A DNA stretch of 64,000 bases from Chthonomonas sp. UBA1950. Its GTDB lineage: Bacteria > Armatimonadota > Fimbriimonadia > Fimbriimonadales > Fimbriimonadaceae. The notes under the pieces are model-generated. The model had not been told where the DNA came from. It saw only the letters and a program-made list of their open reading frames with translations, and did not search any database. A program made the translations under genes and the position numbers. The stretch spans positions 41,970 to 105,969 of the forward strand of contig DDEQ01000046.1 in assembly GCA_002336105.1 (NCBI GenBank), written 5' to 3'. Shown in pieces: positions 8,876-18,045 of this stretch; position 1 is the first letter of the stretch, and every line of letters begins with the position of its first letter.

Positions 8876-10860
8876 TAAGGCAGTTTTGCAACAGCCTTTG
8901 CGATGAGAGCTAGGCTGATCGAGAACATCGACATCAGTCCTGTTCCGCAACTGAAACCCGCTAATAGAACCGGAGCGTAACGCGCCCAGTTCTCTTGGCC
9001 ATATTTTTTGGCAAGGTGTTTCTTGCCAAACCAAGCCCCAATAAACTGTGGGATCGTATTCGCGGGGAATAGACCGAGTCCACCGGCGAATCCGTAGAAC
9101 GACAACATAGGAAGCTTAAGCAATGCAAAAAGCCCGTAAATAAGCAATCCGCTCACCGTTCCACCGACGATGTAAAGCGGCTTGATGGCAGCAGCAAACC
9201 AGTTCGATCCGCCATCGTGAGGAAGGTTGATTTGCTGCAAGACAGCAGCAGTCTGAGCTTGAAGAGGCCAGAATCGCTGAGCGTAGGGAAACTGTGCGCT
9301 CGGCAACGCGTTACCGTTCCAGAAAAAGCTCCAAAACAGAAAGCTGGCTGGCAAAAGCAAAATCAGCATCAGCATCTCGGCTTTAAAGATGCTCGTAAAT
9401 TTCGTTCCAGTTAGTTCAACTTCTCTGAAACGCTGCGCCATGGCACCGTGGTCGGGCAACGGAATTGGGGCATACCAAACGTCAACGCGTTGATAGCCCG
9501 AAGCCACAATGCTTGCTTCCTTAATGTAAGGGAACGATATTCCGCGGCCACTTAAGCCGATCATACGTGCTGATATATAGGAATTTATGGGGCTCCAAAG
9601 GAAGCCAAAGAACAGCAGAATCCACAGAGGAAATCCTGGAACGAGATATTTGCTGAGAAGGATCAAAACCGTCGTGGCAAAAATCCAGGCTCCAAGAGCT
9701 ATCCAGATCGGCACATCACCACGACCAGCAGGTGGCGGAGACAATGTGAACTTACTTTCTGCCTTCGTACGCCGCGAACTGGCAAGAGTCTTGACAACAA
9801 GACCTATTCCCAAAATCGCAATAGCTAAGTTGATTCCGATTCCCACCGACAACCAGAAGTCCATGTCTGTCGAAATCTTTGCCATGATCGCGTCTGAGCC
9901 GAATCGATAGTTCGGCAGAAGCTTCATATGGTACAGAATGGGGTTCATCACGATCATCCCGATCACGCTGGCTACCATGGCTCCGGCGACAATTTCGAAC
10001 GGAAGAACCATTCCCAAGAGGACATTTCCAAGGCTAAAACTGAACCCAACGATTGCTGCAGGCGCAATGGTCTGCATTTTCACGGTGTAGTCAGCAAATG
10101 GAATCGGGAAGATCTCAAATGATTTGCCGAAGAGTGTGCCCGTCACTACCGGAATTGCAATGTAAACAAAGCCGAACAGCAAGCCGATCACCGACCCGGT
10201 GCTAAAAATGCCCCATCGCCAGCTTTCTGTTCCGGCTTCGCTGAGTGCCGTGGCACCTGAAGCCGCGACAGGGGCGTAAGGAAACGGGAGCTTCTCCACG
10301 TCGCTTGTCATGCGGAAAAGCGCGTATCCCATGCCCATCCAACTTAGTCTTCCGAGAAATTCACCAACGATCAGAAGCAAGATCGGATAGAGCCAGTCTG
10401 GGTGCCACAGCATCCTTGCAGACACTGCAGGACTCGTTGCCATCGGCACTGCCCAATGCGGAATTTGATGCGCAAATGGTGCCGCTTGTGGAGATTGAAC
10501 AAAGTATGCGTTCCAAATCAGGTTAGAAAATGGACCGCCAGCAAGTCCTCGGTCCGCATTGATGACGGTGGTTAAGCTCGCCGCCATATAAAACAGAAGG
10601 TAAATCTCCTGCTTTTTGAGTGGTTGGTACGATCGCCTTGCGACCTCGGCAAATAGAACAATCGTGACCCACTCAGCAGCGTCACCAACGCCTTGCCCCG
10701 CCACGAGTCCAAGGTACATGCCACCCGGCAACATAAAGAGCGCGATGAATAACGCCCCGAGAATGGTTTTGAGCGAAAATCCATCCTCGAATTGCTGCGG
10801 CGCATTCGCGGACTCTTCGGGCTTCGGTGCCGAGTCGGCCTGAGCATCATTGGTGGCCAT
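8872..10860 (-). CDS. OPT-like polytopic membrane transporter
   Basis: 662 aa with about 14-16 hydrophobic segments after a cytoplasmic acidic/proline N-tail of ~30 residues. The blocks ELTGTKFTSIFKAEM, FPYAQRFWPLQAQ, SYISARMIGLSGRG and a late glycine-rich GGLGLFPANTIPQFIGAWFG recall OPT-superfamily membrane proteins (the DUF6785-type group, from memory). These are presumed solute or peptide transporters; no substrate is known. The basic segment between helices (SSRRTKAESKF) marks a cytoplasmic loop. AGGGAG upstream of the ATG is a fair ribosome binding site. The divergent M3 oligopeptidase makes a peptide-use context attractive but unproven. Confidence 0.65.
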   Translation of the reverse strand: MATNDAQADSAPKPEESANAPQQFEDGFSLKTILGALFIALFMLPGGMYLGLVAGQGVGDAAEWVTIVLFAEVARRSYQPLKKQEIYLLFYMAASLTTVINADRGLAGGPFSNLIWNAYFVQSPQAAPFAHQIPHWAVPMATSPAVSARMLWHPDWLYPILLLIVGEFLGRLSWMGMGYALFRMTSDVEKLPFPYAPVAASGATALSEAGTESWRWGIFSTGSVIGLLFGFVYIAIPVVTGTLFGKSFEIFPIPFADYTVKMQTIAPAAIVGFSFSLGNVLLGMVLPFEIVAGAMVASVIGMIVMNPILYHMKLLPNYRFGSDAIMAKISTDMDFWLSVGIGINLAIAILGIGLVVKTLASSRRTKAESKFTLSPPPAGRGDVPIWIALGAWIFATTVLILLSKYLVPGFPLWILLFFGFLWSPINSYISARMIGLSGRGISFPYIKEASIVASGYQRVDVWYAPIPLPDHGAMAQRFREVELTGTKFTSIFKAEMLMLILLLPASFLFWSFFWNGNALPSAQFPYAQRFWPLQAQTAAVLQQINLPHDGGSNWFAAAIKPLYIVGGTVSGLLIYGLFALLKLPMLSFYGFAGGLGLFPANTIPQFIGAWFGKKHLAKKYGQENWARYAPVLLAGFSCGTGLMSMFSISLALIAKAVAKLPY

Positions 10861-10977
10861 GCTGTCTTATTCTCCCTTAACGAACGGAACTTCCGCATGA
10901 TTTACTTGAATCGGCGCGAAAAAAACCTAGTGACCGGGCACCAAACTCATTCTCTTGAGAGTAGGTCAAAATGAGCT

Positions 10978-12789
10978 ATGTCAGTAACTGAGTCGCTTCC
11001 AACGCCAAAGGTCCGATGGGATCTATCTGCACTTTTTGACTCGATCGACGATCCAAAGATCGATGTTGTTTGGGCGACCCAATTAGCTGCGGCAGAAGCA
11101 TTTTCCACGAAGTACCGAGGAAAAATCGAAAGCAGTGACCTCAATGCGGAGACACTTAGCTCTGCGATCTCCGACCTAGAAGCAATTTATAACGAGGTTG
11201 CCAAGCCGCTCGGATTTGCCAGCCTTGAGTTCTCGACAGACAGCTCTGACGCCAAAATCGGAGCATTCATGCAGGCTCAGCGAGAAAAAAGCACCGAGTT
11301 GAGCATCAAACTCATGTTTTTCGAACTTGAGCTCCAGGCTGCCGAATCCTCAGTTATTGATGCTCTGTTGGACGACCCGAAAGTCGCTCCTCAAGCTCAC
11401 TTCATTAGAACCGCGCGCGCCTTTAGCCCTTTTCGCCTGAGCGAGAAAGAGGAGATCGTTCTCGAAGAGACTGCGAACACTGGCTCAAGGGCATGGCAAA
11501 GGTTTTTCGACGAACTGACTACAAATAAGGTGTTCACGCTTACTCGCCCAGGTGGCGAGACAGAAGAAACGACCATGCCTGAGCTGCTGGCATTACTTCG
11601 GCACCCAGATCGATCTTTACGCCAAGCCGCCGCAGATTCTTTTTCCGAAGGACTCTCTGAGTTGGAGCGCGCTTTGGTCTTCACTTACAACAACCTACTT
11701 CAGGACAAAGCGGTAGAAGACCGGCTTCGCGGGTATGCCTATCCTGAGCAAAGCCGACATCTTGCCAACGAACTCGATAAGGAGACCGTTGATCTCGTCG
11801 TTAAGCTTTGCAAAGAGAACTACGGATTAGTCGAGCGATTTTACAACGTCAAACGAGAGGTTCTTGGACTTCCAGAGCTGACGCACATTGACCGATATGC
11901 ACCGCTGTTTGAAGCGGAGGAAGAGGTCAGCTGGGATCAAGCCAAGAGCATCGTTCTGGAAGCTTTTGGCGAATTCAGTCCAGAGATGAAACGAAGGGCG
12001 CAAGAGTTCTTTGACGAGAACTGGATTGACGCTGAGCCTCGGAAAGGAAAACAAGGCGGAGCTTTCTGTGCGTATAACACGCCAGATACTCACCCTGTAG
12101 TTTTCCAAAGCTATATGAATCGCATGGATGACGTGATGACCTTAGCTCACGAGTTGGGGCATGGCGTTCATGCATCGCTTAGTCGCGCACAGTCGTACTT
12201 GAACTTCCACGGAACATTGCCTTTGGCCGAACTAGCCTCGACCTTTGGTGAAATGTTGGTCTTCGAGAAGCTTGTCAGCGGCGCAGAAGTGAAAGACAAG
12301 CTAGCTTTGTATGCCGACAAAATAGAGGGCGTATTCGCGACTGTCTTCCGACAGGCAGCTATGTTTGCATTTGAGCAGAGGGCACACCTGGCGCGTCGCG
12401 AACTCGGTGAGCTTTCCGCACAGCAGTTCGGAGACATTTGGCAAGAAGAAATTCAGGCGATGTTCAAAAACTCGGTCAAGCTGGGTGAACAGCATCGAAC
12501 CTGGTGGAGCTACGTTAGCCACTTCATTGCGGTGCCATTTTACGTTTACGCTTATTCCTTTGGCGAACTCTTGGTTTTGTCGCTTTATCAAATGGCGAAA
12601 GAAGAAGGTCCAAGCTTTGCTGACAAGTACATCCATGTACTTGAGCTAGGCGGATCAAGAACACCTCATGAGCTCATGTCGCTGGTGGGAGTTGACCTGC
12701 GAAGTGAGTCTTTCTGGCGAGGTGGTTTCCAGGCACTCGAAAAGCTCGTCGCCGAGTTCGAGCGCCTTTGGACCAACTATCAGAGTTAA
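10978..12789 (+). CDS. M3 family oligoendopeptidase (PepF-like)
   Basis: Cytoplasmic zinc metallopeptidase that cuts short peptides. 603 aa, normal for oligoendopeptidase F. The zinc motif HELGH is at His391-His395 (ALAHELGHGVHASLSR in context), and the third ligand Glu lies in ELASTFGEM downstream. The N-terminal helical domain (VRWDLSALFDSIDDP) is the PepF_N type. No signal peptide. It converges with the sigma/GGDEF gene, sharing 4 nt at the stop codons. Divergent to the OPT-like transporter across a 117-nt gap, so import and hydrolysis of peptides could be co-controlled; that link is inferred from position only. Confidence 0.93.
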   Translation: MSVTESLPTPKVRWDLSALFDSIDDPKIDVVWATQLAAAEAFSTKYRGKIESSDLNAETLSSAISDLEAIYNEVAKPLGFASLEFSTDSSDAKIGAFMQAQREKSTELSIKLMFFELELQAAESSVIDALLDDPKVAPQAHFIRTARAFSPFRLSEKEEIVLEETANTGSRAWQRFFDELTTNKVFTLTRPGGETEETTMPELLALLRHPDRSLRQAAADSFSEGLSELERALVFTYNNLLQDKAVEDRLRGYAYPEQSRHLANELDKETVDLVVKLCKENYGLVERFYNVKREVLGLPELTHIDRYAPLFEAEEEVSWDQAKSIVLEAFGEFSPEMKRRAQEFFDENWIDAEPRKGKQGGAFCAYNTPDTHPVVFQSYMNRMDDVMTLAHELGHGVHASLSRAQSYLNFHGTLPLAELASTFGEMLVFEKLVSGAEVKDKLALYADKIEGVFATVFRQAAMFAFEQRAHLARRELGELSAQQFGDIWQEEIQAMFKNSVKLGEQHRTWWSYVSHFIAVPFYVYAYSFGELLVLSLYQMAKEEGPSFADKYIHVLELGGSRTPHELMSLVGVDLRSESFWRGGFQALEKLVAEFERLWTNYQS

Positions 12790-14054
12790 GCTGCCATTTG
12801 CTGCGACGATTCTCGGTCAGGCGCGGCAGCCTTGATTAGGTCTGCCACAGTCTTCCCATCTTCGGGAGCTCGAGCCTGGCCGATGGTCACTGCCACAGGA
12901 GTCTTAGGTCCGAGCCGTCCGCAAGTCCAGCTTGATGCTTGACGCATCAGTCGTTGTTGCACAAGACCAACATTTGCGCCGGTAAACGGCAGGATAATGC
13001 TAAATCCGTTCGTGCCCCAATGACTGACAACGTCTAGTCGTCGGACGCTTGATCGTAAAAATTCTGCGGCATCTGCGAGGAAGTCTTTCTCGCTCTGCGC
13101 TCCGTAGAACTTTCTTAGTGACTCAAGACCGCTAAATTCCACAAGGACAAGGCCAAGCTCTTGTTCGTTCGACACAGACCGATGGATCTCTTCTTGAAGC
13201 CGTCCACGGAAATACTCTTCCGTATAGACCCCTGTCTGAGGATTCACAACATCGTAATCTACTGAGTCGACCTGTCTTCGAAGTAGCCGATCATTCTCTT
13301 CCTCAATCGTCAAGATCTTCCGAAGCTTAGAAAGCGATTGTCGAAGAATGTGACTGACGTAGTTACAAGAAATATCTAGTCGAGCAGCGATCTCTGTTTG
13401 ATTCAGCGAATCAAAGTGGAAAAGCACCAGAACTTGTCGTTCGAGATCTCTCAACTGAGCCATCGCGTTCTCGAGGACCAGTCGGTCTTCGACCGTAAGC
13501 TGTTCGGGGCAGAAATCTGCTGCATCCAATCGATCAGCTTCTGTGGCGTCGTCATCTCCTGGTAACGCGGCATCCAGCGATCCAACTCGCAGCATCTCTG
13601 AAGTGTTATACACCTCGGTGACTGATGCTTCGGAAACGCCAAGCATGTCCGCGACTTCGCGAGTCGTTGGAACTCTGCCGAGTTGCCCCTGTAGAACGGT
13701 TCCAGCCCGATTGACCTTATGACGCAGTTCCTGCAACCAAGCCGGTTGACGAATGGTCTGGCTTCGATCTCGAAGATAGTGCTTGATTTCGCCAGCAACC
13801 AAATAGGTCGCGTAGGTGTTAAATCGCACACCGTTATTCGGATCAAACTTTTCTAATGCGTTCAGCAGGCCAATAAACCCAACCTGAACCATATCTTCGT
13901 GGCTCTCGATTCCTGCAAATTTCCTGGCGACCCGCTCAACCAGCCCCGCATATTGAACCATGATTAGGTCCTTTATGTCTGGTCTAGGCTGCTCGAGATA
14001 TCGCGCAACTAGCTCTTCGCCCTCACTATAGATCCCTGATTGGGTATCCGACAT
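12786..14054 (-). CDS. Sigma-70 family factor fused to a degenerate GGDEF domain
   Basis: 422 aa from ATG 14054, chosen because AGGGAG stands about 8 nt upstream; a TTG-type extension to 14123 adds 23 poor residues. Residues ~10-255 form a group 3 sigma (SigB/SigF/FliA-like). Region 2 includes VARKFAGIESHEDMVQVGF and FDPNNGVRFNTYATYLVAGE, region 3 contains GRVPTTREVADMLGVSE, and region 4 contains ERQVLVLFHFDSLNQTEIAA. Residues ~275-415 follow the GGDEF fold: PQTGVYTEEYFRGRLQEEI, LGLVLVEFSGLESLRKFYG, RRLDVVSHWGTNGFSIILP. The signature reads GTNGF instead of GGDEF, so cyclase activity is not expected; nucleotide sensing is possible. It lies 78 nt behind pilC and is likely co-transcribed with it. 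Confidence 0.85.
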   Translation of the reverse strand: MSDTQSGIYSEGEELVARYLEQPRPDIKDLIMVQYAGLVERVARKFAGIESHEDMVQVGFIGLLNALEKFDPNNGVRFNTYATYLVAGEIKHYLRDRSQTIRQPAWLQELRHKVNRAGTVLQGQLGRVPTTREVADMLGVSEASVTEVYNTSEMLRVGSLDAALPGDDDATEADRLDAADFCPEQLTVEDRLVLENAMAQLRDLERQVLVLFHFDSLNQTEIAARLDISCNYVSHILRQSLSKLRKILTIEEENDRLLRRQVDSVDYDVVNPQTGVYTEEYFRGRLQEEIHRSVSNEQELGLVLVEFSGLESLRKFYGAQSEKDFLADAAEFLRSSVRRLDVVSHWGTNGFSIILPFTGANVGLVQQRLMRQASSWTCGRLGPKTPVAVTIGQARAPEDGKTVADLIKAAAPDRESSQQMAA

Positions 14055-14132
14055 TTTTCCACTCCCTTGATTGTCTTTTCCGATTTGGCATCCTGCCGCT
14101 TCGGTCCCTAAACCCTTCCGCAAAGGTTTGCT

Positions 14133-15335
14133 TTACTGCACGCTGTTCACCAACTTAAAGATTGGCGTCATGATTGAGATGGCGATAAAGCCAACCACAC
14201 ATCCCAAGAACATGATGAGCAGCGGTTCGATCATCGAAGTAAGTCCTTTAACGGTGGACTCCACCTCTTGATCGTAAAAATCGCCTACTTTGACGAGCAT
14301 CTCGCTCAGTCGTCCTGATTCTTCGCCGATGTCGATCATTGTAGTGACCATGGTCGGGAAAAGGCCGGACTGGCTGAGGGGTAAGGATAGCTTGTTCCCT
14401 TCCCTAATGCTTGCTCTCGTATCGTCGATTGCTCTCGTCAAAACAACGTTGCCTAATGTCTCTCCAACGATCTCAAGGCTCCTCATCATAGGAACACCTG
14501 AGTTGATGAGTGTTCCGAAGGTTCGCGTGAACCTTGCGACGCTCATTTTCAACGCCAAATCTCCCACTATAGGGATTTTCAACTTGAAGAAATCGATTGT
14601 GTATCGGCCTCTCGCAGTCTTGCCCCACTGCTTGAACCCGAAGAATCCGCCGATGCCGCCAAGAATGATCAGCCACCAAAACTGACTCATGAAGTCGCCA
14701 ATTTTGAAGAGCATCGCGGTAATCGGAGGCATCTGCACATTCATGCCGTTAAAGATGTCTTTGAACTTCGGCAAGACGAATGTAAAAAGCGCGAAGAGCA
14801 TTACTTGGCTGAAGATCAGGACCAAGACGGGGTACATCATTGCACTCTTGATCTTGCCCTTGATCTCAGATTCGTACTCCAAGAAGCCGGCTAGTCGGTC
14901 CAGGATCGTATCGAGGATGCCACCGAGTTCTGCAGCGCGGATCATATTCACGTAGAGGCGATTGAAGCAGTTCGGGTGTTTCACCATCGCATCGTTAAGG
15001 GCTAAACCTCCCTTAACGTCGCTAGCAATCACATCAATGGCGTACTTGAGCGCCGGGTCCTTCATCTGACCAGACAGTATTTCCAGACACCGAAGGATAG
15101 GAATACCCGCATCGATCATCGTGGCGAACTGGCGCGAGAAGACGACCAAGCTTTTGGATTTCATCTTCTTCTTCGCGACAGCAGCTTTTGCCGCTTTGCT
15201 GGCCCGTTTGACCTGAGTGATCGTGAGTGACTGCTCGCGCAAACGTGCCACTACAGCGCTTTCGGTTTCCGCCTCAACGGTAGCCCGGATGGTTTTTCCT
15301 GAGCTGTCGATTGCGGTGTAAGCGTAGAGTGGCAT
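14133..15335 (-). CDS. pilC: Type IV pilus/type II secretion inner-membrane platform protein (PilC/GspF)
   Basis: 400 aa with two T2SSF domains. The first begins at VFSRQFATMIDAGIPILRCL and contains the conserved AAELGGILDTILDRLA. The second begins at RFTRTFGTLINSGVPMMRSL with DIGEESGRLSEMLVKVGD. Three or four membrane helices include LVLIFSQVMLFALFTFVLP and the terminal IMFLGCVVGFIAISIMTPIF. The N-terminus (MPLYAYTAIDSSGK) is the canonical PilC start. The protein forms the platform on which the assembly ATPase turns. No pilB/pilT or pilins adjoin it here apart from a pseudopilin at 50 kb. ACGGAG upstream supports the start. Confidence 0.93.
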   Translation of the reverse strand: MPLYAYTAIDSSGKTIRATVEAETESAVVARLREQSLTITQVKRASKAAKAAVAKKKMKSKSLVVFSRQFATMIDAGIPILRCLEILSGQMKDPALKYAIDVIASDVKGGLALNDAMVKHPNCFNRLYVNMIRAAELGGILDTILDRLAGFLEYESEIKGKIKSAMMYPVLVLIFSQVMLFALFTFVLPKFKDIFNGMNVQMPPITAMLFKIGDFMSQFWWLIILGGIGGFFGFKQWGKTARGRYTIDFFKLKIPIVGDLALKMSVARFTRTFGTLINSGVPMMRSLEIVGETLGNVVLTRAIDDTRASIREGNKLSLPLSQSGLFPTMVTTMIDIGEESGRLSEMLVKVGDFYDQEVESTVKGLTSMIEPLLIMFLGCVVGFIAISIMTPIFKLVNSVQ

Positions 15336-15506
15336 TTAGTCGCTCCGTGCGGGTTCATCAAAAGAACCTGCAACAAGCTAAATGTCGGCATTTCGAAATC
15401 AGTTGCTAACGGTTTTGCATCGCGAACTCATGCCTTTTTTAAAAACCGGCATGCTTACCTGCGATTTTTGGCATAAAAATGAAATTCTGATTCAACGAGT
15501 TAGGTT

Positions 15507-16691
15507 CTAAACTCTCATTGCGAGTGAAACCATTACCTGTACACCGACAGCTATTGCGTCGTCGTTGAAATCGAATTTTGGAGAGTGCAGGTTAGGGTAG
15601 ACAGAGTCTTCTGTCGGCTTTAGACCCAACCAGTAGAAGCACGCCGGAACCTCAAGACCATAAAAGCTAAAGTCCTCACCACCCATTGATGGCTCTTCGA
15701 TGACAAAAACGTTATCATCGCCTAACGTTTCCTTTGCTACATCAAAGAAGCATTGTGTGGCGGCTGAATCATTTACAACTACCGGGTAGGCACCGCTAAA
15801 CTCAACGGTGCCCTTCGCCCCGAACGCCGCAGATACGTTCTGGACGATGTCTCGAATTCTGGATTGAGCGATCTGGTCAGTTTCGCTCTTGAGAGTTCTT
15901 AGCGTTCCGCTCAGTTTGGCCGTATCCGGAATCACGTTATGCGCAACGCCCGCCTCGATTTTGCCGATGGTCACGACGACTGAATCAAGAGGACCAACCG
16001 TTCTTGAAGCAACTGTCTGAAGGGCGGTCACGATATGTGCAAGAACGACGATTGGATCAATCCCGGAGTTGGGATAAGCGGCATGGGTTCCTTTGCCTTC
16101 GATCACAATCGCGATTTCTGTTGCGCAAGCCATCATCGGCCCCGCTTTGGTCCCGACTTTACCAACCATTGCAAAAGGAGATCCATGAAGACCGTACATG
16201 ATGTCGACGGGCTTGCCAATGACCTTGCCCTGAAGCACGCCTTCTTCACATAACTTTTTCGCACCAGCACCGCCTTCTTCCGCTGGCTGGAAAACAAACA
16301 AAACGTTGTTTTTCCGTTCTGGCGTAGCTGCTAGGGTCTTCGCCACTGTCAAAAGTATCGTTGTATGTCCATCATGGCCGCACGCATGCATGCAACCAGG
16401 AGTTTTTGAGGCGTAAGGCAAACCAGTCTCTTCATGAATTGGCAATGCATCCATATCCGCCCGAAGACCAACGGTTTTGCCGCCATCTACAGTCGCCGGG
16501 AGATAACCGACTACTCCAGTGCCACCCGCCAAACCACCCACGAATTCGATGCCTATCGATTCGAGTTCCTGCCTCACCACTTGGCTGGTTCTTGTCTCCT
16601 GGTAACCCAGTTCAGGATTCTGATGTAGGTCGTGCCGAATCTCTATTGCGGCAGGCAGCAACGGCAGAATGACCTCTGAGTAGCGGGACAT
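15507..16691 (-). CDS. M20 family amidohydrolase (N-acyl amino acid/hippurate hydrolase type)
   Basis: 394 aa, full length. Metal-binding residues appear in ADMDALPI, MHACGHDGHTTILL, the Glu pair in FQPAEEGGAG and the late GGEDFSFY. The family hydrolyses N-acyl or indole-conjugated amino acids, or aminobenzoyl-type amides, in the cytoplasm. The lid domain starts at TEIAIVIEGKGTHAAYP. TACAAT lies exactly 6 nt upstream of the ATG with no Shine-Dalgarno, indicating leaderless transcription. The start ATG sits in a CATG palindrome shared with a possible start on the other strand. Exact substrate is not readable. Confidence 0.9.
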   Translation of the reverse strand: MSRYSEVILPLLPAAIEIRHDLHQNPELGYQETRTSQVVRQELESIGIEFVGGLAGGTGVVGYLPATVDGGKTVGLRADMDALPIHEETGLPYASKTPGCMHACGHDGHTTILLTVAKTLAATPERKNNVLFVFQPAEEGGAGAKKLCEEGVLQGKVIGKPVDIMYGLHGSPFAMVGKVGTKAGPMMACATEIAIVIEGKGTHAAYPNSGIDPIVVLAHIVTALQTVASRTVGPLDSVVVTIGKIEAGVAHNVIPDTAKLSGTLRTLKSETDQIAQSRIRDIVQNVSAAFGAKGTVEFSGAYPVVVNDSAATQCFFDVAKETLGDDNVFVIEEPSMGGEDFSFYGLEVPACFYWLGLKPTEDSVYPNLHSPKFDFNDDAIAVGVQVMVSLAMRV

Positions 16692-16697
16692 GTTTAG

Positions 16698-16703
16698 ATT
16701 GTA
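16698..16703 (-). promoter_or_regulatory. -10 box of leaderless promoter for the M20 gene
   Basis: TACAAT on the minus strand ends 6 nt before the ATG at 16691. Transcription would begin at or beside the A of the start codon. No ribosome binding site could fit between. Confidence 0.55.
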
Positions 16704-16728
16704 TTACCTTCTGAGTATTCTTCTCTCC

Positions 16729-17241
16729 ATGAGTGCACTCATTGCTGCGAGTTTCATCCTTGTGGGGCAACCAGGTTGGAGCCCCAAAGGACCAAAGATC
16801 AAAGTCGTTCTGGAAGGCGGGAAAAGCTTCACCATCACGACAGACCCAAAGAACTACCCGGGAACCGTAAAAGCCGTTTCGGCCCTCGTTAAAAAGAACT
16901 TTTACAGCGGAATCAAGTTCCATCGAGTTGAGCCATGGGTTGTCCAGTGGGGCGATCCTCAGAGCAAAACGCTTCCTACCGGCGATCCACGGTTGGGAAG
17001 CGGTGGTTCGGGGCATCCGATGAAGTTTGAAGGCGGTGTCATCCCGTTCGTTCGCGGTGTCGTAGGCATCGCTTCTACTGGCGCTCAGGTCGGTGGAGAT
17101 TCTCAGTTATTCGTCATCACACAAGATGCGGAGCACCTTTACGGCAAGTATGCCGTCCTCGGAAAAGTCACCGAAGGGATGAAAGTTGTCGACAATATCA
17201 AGATTGGAGACAAAGTCGTGAAAATGCTAATAGTCAAGTAG
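16729..17241 (+). CDS. Cyclophilin-type peptidyl-prolyl cis-trans isomerase, exported
   Basis: 170 aa from the ATG at 16729, preferred because TATTCT ends 7 nt upstream. The frame can open at 16690 but that ATG overlaps the start of the divergent M20 gene. A signal peptide/anchor (SALIAASFILVG) leads to a compact cyclophilin domain: GTVKAVSALVKKNFYSGIKFHRV, QWGDPQ, GGDSQLFVITQDAEHLYGKYAVLGKV. The active-site Arg is in FHRV and the Gln in SQLFV, as in active bacterial PPIases. It should fold or isomerise proteins outside the cytoplasm. Next to an outer-membrane-type protein, which could be a client; this is only positional. Confidence 0.85.
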   Translation: MSALIAASFILVGQPGWSPKGPKIKVVLEGGKSFTITTDPKNYPGTVKAVSALVKKNFYSGIKFHRVEPWVVQWGDPQSKTLPTGDPRLGSGGSGHPMKFEGGVIPFVRGVVGIASTGAQVGGDSQLFVITQDAEHLYGKYAVLGKVTEGMKVVDNIKIGDKVVKMLIVK

Positions 17242-17316
17242 ACCTACTAGCGACGCATATCGTAGCAACTGTTCGTAGAACAAATCAGTGTTTTATAGAG
17301 CACAACGGAAGAAATC

Positions 17317-17841
17317 ATGAAAACTAAATATTCACGCTTGGTAATCAGCGGCGCACTCGCCGTAGTGGCAACTGCAGCATTAGCTCAGACCAACGGACCA
17401 ACAGGCGTCTCAGGAAGAGTTGGCGTACTATTTCCTAGCCAGTCATCTGCACGAGACATCAGCAAAAACTGGTTTGGCGTCGGCCTTGACTACAAACTCA
17501 ACACCTATAGTGTTGAATCCGTTAGTGCTGGGAATCCGGCATACGTAGGGGTCTCGCTGGACTATTACGGGCACGGTAGCACATCAAACATTCCGTTAGC
17601 TCTAACTTACAATGTTCGAGCCAGTCAGTTTGTTTTCTCAGCAGGAGCCGGCGTTGATTTTTACAACCTCGGAGACATTGGTGACGGTAGCGGCACCGGC
17701 TTAGGCGGCCAGCTCGGCGTAGCCTACGAATTTGGACAGGGCGCTTCGGCTAACAATCCTTTATTCTTGCAGGCTAAATATTTCTTTAGCTCCAAGTCCT
17801 CTGCTAACGGCCTTGGAATCTACGTCGGCTACCGATTCTAA
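17317..17841 (+). CDS. Small outer-membrane beta-barrel-like protein
   Basis: 174 aa with a signal peptide (KYSRLVISGALAVVATAALA, cleaved before QTNG) and an all-beta mature part: alternating hydrophobic/aromatic strands (YVGVSLDYYGHG, IPLALTYNVRAS, FVFSAGAGVDFY, GLGIYVGYRF). The terminal residue is Phe, the standard C-terminal signature of outer membrane barrels. Size fits an 8-stranded barrel of the OmpA/OmpX shape. It has its own intrinsic terminator 10 nt after the stop. No functional assignment. Confidence 0.7.
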   Translation: MKTKYSRLVISGALAVVATAALAQTNGPTGVSGRVGVLFPSQSSARDISKNWFGVGLDYKLNTYSVESVSAGNPAYVGVSLDYYGHGSTSNIPLALTYNVRASQFVFSAGAGVDFYNLGDIGDGSGTGLGGQLGVAYEFGQGASANNPLFLQAKYFFSSKSSANGLGIYVGYRF

Positions 17842-17850
17842 AGCCAATCT

Positions 17851-17890
17851 GCCCGGTGATGGGTCTCATACACCGGGCCATTTTGTTCTT
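17851..17890 (+). terminator. Intrinsic terminator after the beta-barrel gene
   Basis: GCCCGGTG (17851-17858) pairs with CACCGGGC (17871-17878) across a 12-nt loop, followed by CATTTTGTTCTT. An 8-bp GC-rich stem plus U-rich tail. Confidence 0.8.
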
Positions 17891-18045
17891 TAACGAATAA
17901 GAGCCAAAATGCCACTTTCTCAGGCACTGCAAGTCTAGAATTTCATAGATTTTGTTAAGTTTTGCAGTATTTCTTGCAAGTATAGTTGCCAGGTTACACC
18001 TGATTTGAACTGACGTTTGGCTTTCAAAACTCCGATATTCCTACT

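Noticed and set aside
12786..14054. Active diguanylate cyclase in the sigma fusion
   Set aside because: The signature is GTNGF rather than GG(D/E)EF, so the metal- and GTP-binding residues are missing.
15429..15453. CATGCC-T/A-run-GGCATG palindrome after the M20 gene as a terminator
   Set aside because: The T-run lies inside the palindrome and not after it, and it is ~55 nt from the stop; too weak to call.
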